Origin: Pseudopyrenochaeta lycopersici
Taxonomy: Eukaryota; Ascomycota; Dothideomycetes; Pleosporales; Pseudopyrenochaetaceae
Length of the DNA: 64,000 nt
Assembly: GCA_003313425.1 (NCBI GenBank)
Contig: NHZP01000004.1
Location: 496,001 to 560,000, forward strand
Direction: 5' to 3'
Shown: one piece after another, positions 57,901-64,000 of the stretch
Numbering within the stretch: position 1 is the first letter of the stretch
Layout of the letters: every line of letters starts with the position of its first letter
Translations under genes and position numbers: made by a program
The notes under the pieces: generated by a model
Seen by the model: only the letters and a program-made list of their open reading frames with translations
What the model was told of the DNA's origin: nothing
Database searches by the model: none

Positions 57901-58072
57901 CGCATAGCTGCGTGTACTACACTATGTGAGCTCTATGGATCATCATCACGAATCGGTACTCACATCCTCGAAATCTTGTTGTGAAGAATTTGCTTTCGTC
58001 AGCAGGGCATTCAAGAGACCCGGATTCGAGAGTAGAAGTTCATGTAGAAACTCAGGAGATTGGCCTGGGTCG
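54925..58072 (-). CDS. Long coiled-coil protein of unknown function (5' end unresolved)
   Basis: Supported exons are 57964..58072 (partial), 57104..57844 and 54925..57054, with phase-0 joins (gtgagt..gctcag and gtaagt..tttag), at least 990 aa. The N-terminal 450 residues are helical and HEAT/armadillo-like in texture (LLSNPGLLNALL, AVLLEALGFYTMIL, SLGETLAISLPAFA), without a family I recognise. About residues 460-790 form a long continuous coiled coil rich in Glu, Lys, Gln and Leu heptads. The C-terminus is basic and Ser/Pro-rich (RKHREHRRRKS, SPKRPKPRLPFKVP) and ends acidic. The layout suggests a structural or tethering role, perhaps cytoskeletal, Golgi or kinetochore. A start codon was not found upstream of 58072, so at least one more exon is missing. 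Confidence 0.7.
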
Positions 58073-59919
58073 CTGCGGTCAGTTGATCAGTACTCTAGTT
58101 ACCATGCGAAAGATTGCATACATAGATAATGCAGGACACGCAAAGTGTAACCCCAGAGTGGCAACGCCTCATAAACGAGTGCTGCCAGTTTGCTCACCGC
58201 ACATGGTGGTCGGTTGTGTATGCACGCACGAATAGTCACGGTATCGGCACAGGCAAGCAGGTCGGCCAAGCCCTACGAAATCTCGCGTCAGCACTCATTA
58301 CCTGCGTATGCATCAAGTCATGTGCTGTACTAATTGTGCGTCGTATAGTGGCTTCAAACGCTGGGGTACAGCTGCGGAGGTGGTATACTGACGGAAAGAG
58401 AGGCCGGATACGGACACGCAATTATCCTCGTCAGTTCTGACGACAATGTTGTGCCGATGTCCGCCATTGTTGATGAGATGAGCCAGGTTGTTCGGAGCAG
58501 AGCTTTACGATCGTCGTGCGACGCGTCCGACATGCACATGTGTTTGCATGGCGCTGCCCGGACAACGGCTGAGCTGCCTTGATTGATCACTTCCGCTTTG
58601 GGACGAAGCCACACGACTACGACTCACTGGCATGTCTGACAGACCTCTATTCCATCCTCGAGAGTATGCTGTCAGCCATTTATGAATCGCACATATCCCA
58701 ATGCGCAATATTGGCATTCCCCGGGGAGGCGTTGGCGGGCTTATTCAATTCTCCGGCGCCTGCTTGCTAATTGGCGGCTTTTAATTGCATGCTTCATTGC
58801 TTTTGGCCGTGGTTCAGGTGTCCGACTCCTCCACGCTTCACAGGTTCTCAGGCTTTAGCTAATTCGAACGGTATCGGTGTTCAGCTACTCGGCGCCTCAG
58901 TCGCTGCTCACTGTCACTGCGGCATTTTACCGAGCTTTGGGCGTCCCGGCCTCACCGACTAACGAGAGTCTAGGATCGCATTGAGCGAGAGCGGGTTGAG
59001 ATGGCCGACATCCATGCGAAGCTTGTCCCCCACCTGCACATTTACAGCCAGCATTGTGTGCTGCACAGACAAGGAGTGAGTTTTGTGAGGGTAATCGTAT
59101 CACAGACACCCAATGGACATCGGCGACGTAGCCTCCCGCCCAGCTCCATCACCTGAAGTAGCTTTTTTTGTAAGGCTTCGCTAGAGCCTCAAAGCCATGG
59201 GTAACGGCTATCTATCCGACGCCAGGTCGCAGTCCCTGGCATACGCCGCTCCAGTCGCTCACATCAGGTTGCAAAAAGGAAGTCCAGGTCAGCGGCGCAG
59301 CATGCGGCACCTCCAGGTCCACAGCTTCGGTGCTCGTCTGTGGTCGTTGGAACCTGAGGAAACGCCCTGTCACGCGACAGAGTGTTGCTCAAGGTGTCAT
59401 TCAGCGTCATTTCTCGCCACGATGCTTCTCGAGAGTGCTCATCTCTTGGTCATCGCCCTGGTCTTCCCCGCAATCACCATGCTTGTGCTCAAGCCCCCTT
59501 GCAGCTGATCTCATGCATGCCATCCATTTGCTGCGTGAGCCGAAAAGTTCGGTTTGAAATATCGGAATCCAGTCAGCCTCCCACGCTGCTACTGGTTCAT
59601 CCCACGGTCTTCTAGACGCTGTATTGCTATTTTACCTGTGCGCTGGCCATCAAAGTTCGAAGCGACGCCCCGAGAGGAAAGTCGCGCCAACTGCGTTTAG
59701 ACAAATAGCTCTCCCCGCTCTCACAGTACCATCTAGCTTCCTGTTCCCCAATATGCGTAGCGCAGCCCTGCAGCTGTGTTCTTCTCCATGCTTTTATCAC
59801 TCTAGCCTACCTTTCGCGACGTGGCCCATGGCCAGCAGAAGTGGGTTTAGCAATTTAGTGTAATCACGCAACTCAACAGCTTACCACAACCTCACACTTT
59901 CTTCCTCGACGTCGTCGTC
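58073..59919. other. 1.8 kb intergenic region; contains the 5' end of the coiled-coil gene
   Basis: The donor-like gtatgc near 58120 (minus strand) and the acceptor at 58073 suggest that the first exon(s) of the coiled-coil gene lie in the first few hundred bases. The right half should hold the DLD1 promoter. No further gene could be supported. Confidence 0.4.
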
Positions 59920-62089
59920 ATGTTCCGCCAACCAGCAGCCCGACTGAGACAATTAGCCTCGCCTTTGTTCAAGCGGGGTGGCTCCCGAGCTCGAACTGGA
60001 GCCGAGCGCACCTTCAAGCCCGAACCCATTCAGAGGCCTTTTTGGAACTCTGGTAGAGTGCTGCTTTTTTCAGCTGTCACTGGCACAACTACATATTTCT
60101 ATGGCGTTAACGATGACCCCCACCGACTTCAGCTCCCCTGGCTCAAGTCAACAGGGCCATGCTATGCTTCTAAGAGCGAGATGGAGAAGGTAGGTTCTGG
60201 AGGTGACGCAACAATTTAGCAAAAATACTAACACAACTGAAAGGCTATTGCGGAGTTGAGGGAGGTACTGGGAGAGGACGCCATCAGTACAGATGACGAG
60301 GATTTGCACAGACACGGGTATTCGGAGTGGTCCTCGATCAATATTGACCAGCTGCCAGTCGCAGTGGCATACCCAAAATCAACAGAAGAAGTTGCGCATA
60401 TCGCGAAGTTGTGTTTCAAACACAAAGTTCCAATGAGTTTGTTTGCAACCGTCTTTAGCGACTCTGTTGCTGATCTAGAGCAGTTCCATATTCCGGCGGA
60501 TCAAGTTTGGAGGCTAATTTCTCGGCCCCATATGGTGGCATGAGCATCGATTTCAGCTTCATGGACCAGATTCTAGCCCTGCACGCAGACGAGTAAGTAG
60601 GAATAGTACCCATTACGGGTCAAGCTGACCAGGACTGACGTGGACTTCGCAGTATGGACGTGGTGGTTCAACCTTCCGTACCTTGGATGAGCCTTAACGA
60701 CCAGATCAAGGACTCAGGCCTTTTTTTTCCTGTAGATCCCGGGCCATCTGTAAGCATTTTCACTGTTGTTCTCAGCCAGCCTTCGGTATTCCTAAAATGG
60801 TATCCCGAACCCATATTAACGAACGTGTCAGGCTCGAATTGGAGGCATGGTAGGAACAAGCTGCAGGTAAGAGATCAGTACGCTTGCATTTTCAAAGTTG
60901 AAGGGTTAACATTTGACAGCGGAACCAATGCTGTCCGGTATGGGACAATGAAAGATTGGGTGATCAATTTGACAGTAGTCCTCGCGGACGGAACCGTGAT
61001 AAAGACAAGACGCCGACCACGGTACGCTAGCTTTTTTATGCCCTGTATGCGCATTGTGTCCATTTCTAAACTCCATGTAGAAAGTCTTCAGCCGGTTACA
61101 ACTTGACGAACCTCTTCGTTGGATCGGAAGGAACGTTGGGAATAGTGACTGAGATCACTTTAAAATTGGCTGTAGTTCCGCAAGAGACCAGCGTTGCCGT
61201 TGTAACATTCCCCACAATAAGGGATGCTGCGGCCGCGGCATCCAAGGTATTACGTGCAGGTGTACCAGTGGCAGCAATGGAGATTATGGACGATGTACAG
61301 ATGGGCGTGATCAATAAGGCTGGCTCAACGAGCAAAAAATGGCAAGAATTGCCAACCATGTTCTTTAAGTAAGTCACACAAAAACGTTGCACTAGGGATG
61401 ATCTTGAGCTAATGGCTTCGAACAGATTCTCGGGAACAAAAGCAGGGGTAGGATCAGCCCTTGTGTCATGTAATTACCTAGATCGGAACTGACTGCATAC
61501 AGGTACAGGAAAACATCAAGCTGGTGAAAACAATCGCCAAATCACACAATAGTGGTAATTTCGAGTTCGCTATGAACGCTGAAGAGCAGAAGACACTTTG
61601 GTCGGCACGGAAAGAGTCCCTTTGGAGCATGTTAGCGCTACGGCGGGAGGGCGACGAGGTCTGGTCCACAGACGTTGCTGTGCCGATATCCAGACTCCCC
61701 GACATCATAGGTAGGGGATCCGAAGTTTCATATTATGGGAATGACTTGCTAACAGCCCTACAGAGATTTCTAAGAAGGAGATGGATGACCTTGGTCTCTT
61801 CGCAAGTATTCTTGGTCACATCGGGGATGGCAACTTCCACGAGAGCATCATGTACAACAGCAAAGACCCGAAAGAGCGAGCGGCTGTCGAAAAATGTGTC
61901 CACGATATGGTCGATCGTGCACTCGAGATGGAGGGCACTTGCACCGGGGAGCATGGCGTTGGTCTGGGCAAGAAGGCCTCACTCGAGAAAGAACTGGGGC
62001 TGGACACGATCAATGTGATGAGGAGCATTAAGAGTGCTCTGGATCCATACTGGCTCATGAACCCAGGAAAAATTATGGATGCAGCTTGA
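59920..62089 (+). CDS. DLD1: D-lactate dehydrogenase (cytochrome), mitochondrial
   Basis: Ten exons: 59920..60189, 60244..60436, 60484..60592, 60653..60749, 60832..60866, 60920..61021, 61081..61368, 61426..61447, 61503..61710 and 61764..62089, giving 549 aa with all phases consistent. The N-terminus is Arg-rich, like a mitochondrial presequence, followed by a hydrophobic stretch near residue 50. The FAD-binding (PCMH-type) domain has AVAYPKSTEEVAHIAKLC, VPMIPYSGGSSLEAN, VVQPSVPW, and GARIGGMVGTSCSGTNAVRYGT-like residues. NLFVGSEGTLGIVTEITLKL follows, and the C-terminal FAD-oxidase domain ends with GHIGDGNFHESIMY and CTGEHGVGLGKK. It oxidises D-lactate to pyruvate and passes electrons to cytochrome c in the intermembrane space. 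Confidence 0.93.
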
Positions 62090-62392
62090 GAAGCTGTCCG
62101 GGTTGTCGACACATTATTTCCTTTGTTGGCTGGAACAAACTTGCATTGGGAGGATGTCTGACATTCTACGCGGCATCTGCGGGAGCATCTATAAAATTCG
62201 GCATTAATTATCATATCGTTTCTTTGCATCGGCCATGACATGCACAACTCCTGCCGAAAAGTCGGCAACTCCTGATGTTATTCGATCTGTCATGTGTTGG
62301 GACGATAATGTCCTCCGCGATCGGGTGTCGCATTTTCCACCCCACCATCCCGCGTCATAAAGCTGTGGAATCTCCGGTTGACTCAAATCATC
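62090..62392 (+). promoter_or_regulatory. Intergenic spacer holding the HOM2 promoter
   Basis: 303 bp between DLD1 and HOM2, both plus strand. No defined element (for example a Gcn4/CpcA site) was identified with confidence. Confidence 0.4.
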
Positions 62393-63675
62393 ATGCCTGA
62401 ACCCACAACCATGGACGCTGAACATTTCACATCGCACAACCGAAATTTCCCCAAGAAGAAGTGCGGTGCGTGCCATAGCCTCTTTTCTTTTGGGATTTCA
62501 ACTGACTCAATTGCAGGTGTGCTCGGTGCGACGGGCTCGGTTGGCCAGCGCTTCATTCTCCTCCTCGCACTTCATCCACACTTTGAACTACATGCTGTTG
62601 GGGCTTCTGAGCGCTCAGCTGGAAAGAAATACAAGGATGCTGTCAGATGGAAGCAAGCACTGCCATTTACGGAGCGCATAGGAGATTTGGTAGTGAAGAA
62701 ATGCACCCCCGAAGAATTCAAGGACTGTGATTTGGTCTTTTCTGGACTGGATAGCGATGTTGCAGGAGATGTTGGTATGTTTTCTCACCTGAAAGTGCGT
62801 GAGCTGTGCTAATCGCAAGACAGAAATGGCTTTCCTCAAGTCCAATCTTGCCGTCTTCTCCAATGCAAAGAACTACCGCCGCGACCCACTCGTCCCTCTC
62901 GTTGTCCCTACCGTCAACCTGCCCCATCTTGATGTGATCAAGCACCAGCGGCAACACCACAAGCTGGAGAAGGGCTTCCTTGTCTGCAACTCGAATTGTG
63001 CCGTCATTGGCATCGTTATTCCTTTTGCGGCTCTGCAATCGAAGTTCGGCCCCATAGACCAAGTCTCTGTCGTCACAATGCAAGCCGTGTCTGGCGCTGG
63101 ATACCCAGGCGTCAGCAGCATGGACATCATCGACAATGTCGTGCCTTTCATATCGGGCGAAGAAGACAAACTGGAAACTGAAGCGTCTAAGATTCTTGGC
63201 AGCGTGAATGACGATATCACAGGTTTCGTGGATCAACCTATGAAGGTGTCTGCGGCCTGCAACCGCGTGCCAGTTCTAGACGGCCACACCGCATGTGTAT
63301 CGCTGCGCTTCCAGCGCCGTCCCGCCCCAAGCGCGGAGGAGGTCAAGCAGGCGATGCGCGAGTATGTGAGTGATGCACAAAAGCTAGGATGTCCGTCTGC
63401 GCCTACGAAGGCGATTGTAGTCATGGAGGAGCCAGATCGACCGCAGCCAAGGTTGGATAGGGAAACAGATAGAGGGTATGCTGTTAGTGTGGGAAGAGTA
63501 AGGGAGGATGAGTCTGGGATCTTTGATATCATGTTTGTTGCGCTTAGCCATAACAGTAAGTCCTGGGATGCGATAGGTAAAAGAAGAACTTTGCTAACTA
63601 GTATCAGCTGTCATTGGAGCGGCAGGGTCCTCTATATTGAATGCAGAGGCGGCAGTGCTGAAGGGATACGCATAG
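62393..63675 (+). CDS. HOM2: Aspartate-semialdehyde dehydrogenase
   Basis: Four exons: 62393..62465, 62517..62774, 62824..63555 and 63608..63675, giving 376 aa. NADPH-binding [14 protein letters not shown] follows the first intron. The catalytic Cys lies in NSNCAVIG (Cys169), and [22 protein letters not shown] and [17 protein letters not shown] are typical of the fungal/archaeal class. The last exon supplies [19 protein letters not shown], the conserved C-terminal helix, and ends GYA. It makes aspartate-4-semialdehyde from aspartyl phosphate on the way to homoserine, threonine and methionine. ATG 62393 was chosen; 62411 is an alternative six codons later. Introns are 49-52 nt. Confidence 0.93.
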
Positions 63676-64000
63676 AAGCGTTGGGCGTTGACGATGACAT
63701 GCAAAGGACTTTAAATGCCAAAAAAGATACCAGAGCCAAAATTAAATCCACAGTACCATTGATATGTTCCACGTCGCCTTGATTGCTTGAACGTTTCTTG
63801 AGCTGTGTTGTGGCACGGCAATTTGATACATGGGGCTTCAAATAGACCCGCATGAATAATTTGAACAAAAGGACACCCCATCAAATTACGAACGAAGCGC
63901 TAAATATGAAACAATTAATGTGTGTTGCCTTTGAAGAATCGTCAAGATGGTGGAATCTCAGCACAAGACTAGCGCGCCAAGGCTTCGCTTACTGTCTGCA
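63676..64000. other. Right-edge region downstream of HOM2
   Basis: 325 bp with no supported coding sequence; it probably includes the HOM2 3' end. Confidence 0.5.

Overview
This 64 kb window is nuclear DNA of a filamentous ascomycete. The genes are broken by many short spliceosomal introns (about 44-190 nt, GT-AG, often with a CTAAC- or CTGAC-like branch site). Fungal-specific families are present: an AspE-type septin, a quelling-type RNA-dependent RNA polymerase, a Pho84-type transporter, a class V GPCR and an Elp6 subunit. A Dothideomycete/Pleosporales origin fits the gene content, but that is an inference. I support 26 protein-coding genes, about one per 2.5 kb. No CRISPR array, rRNA, confident tRNA or intact transposon was seen. 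Exon structures were worked out by hand from splice sites, reading-frame phase and family conservation.

Region 1-12 kb. A partial WD40 (WDTC1/DCAF-like) gene runs off the left edge, followed by an Ap4A phosphorylase, a Myb/SANT-like regulator and a 2.2 kb stretch without recognisable genes. Then come three neighbouring genes whose products all end in PTS1-like tripeptides: a kappa-class glutathione transferase (AKI), an HSDL2-like short-chain dehydrogenase (SKL) and an enoyl-CoA isomerase/hydratase (SKI). The first two share a 374 bp divergent promoter. This looks like a small peroxisomal lipid-metabolism neighbourhood.

Region 12-20 kb. Housekeeping genes: a mitochondrial ABC1/ADCK kinase, Yae1 (Fe-S loading adaptor) and an AspE-type septin. 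Among them lies an SDR-fold protein that has lost its catalytic Ser, Tyr and Lys.

Region 21-34 kb. Five genes on the plus strand: a CYP59-like P450, a membrane-anchored histidine acid phosphatase, a compact catalase-like heme protein, a cAMP-receptor-like GPCR and a classical SDR. No PKS, NRPS or terpene backbone gene is present, so this is not a recognisable biosynthetic cluster. A 2.8 kb gap lies inside it.

Region 34-48.8 kb. An F-box protein, a GNAT acetyltransferase, an unknown multipass membrane protein with a 16-nt exon, a VPS62-family protein with a signal peptide, ribosomal protein eL37 (first coding exon only 4 nt), a Pho84-like phosphate transporter and Elongator subunit Elp6.

Region 49.5-64 kb. 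A large RNA-dependent RNA polymerase with an N-terminal RRM-like domain and an apparent 1-nt frameshift, a long coiled-coil protein of unknown function, mitochondrial D-lactate dehydrogenase (10 exons) and aspartate-semialdehyde dehydrogenase. The most interesting leads are the peroxisomal trio, the frameshifted RdRP, the unknown coiled-coil protein and the catalytically stripped SDR.
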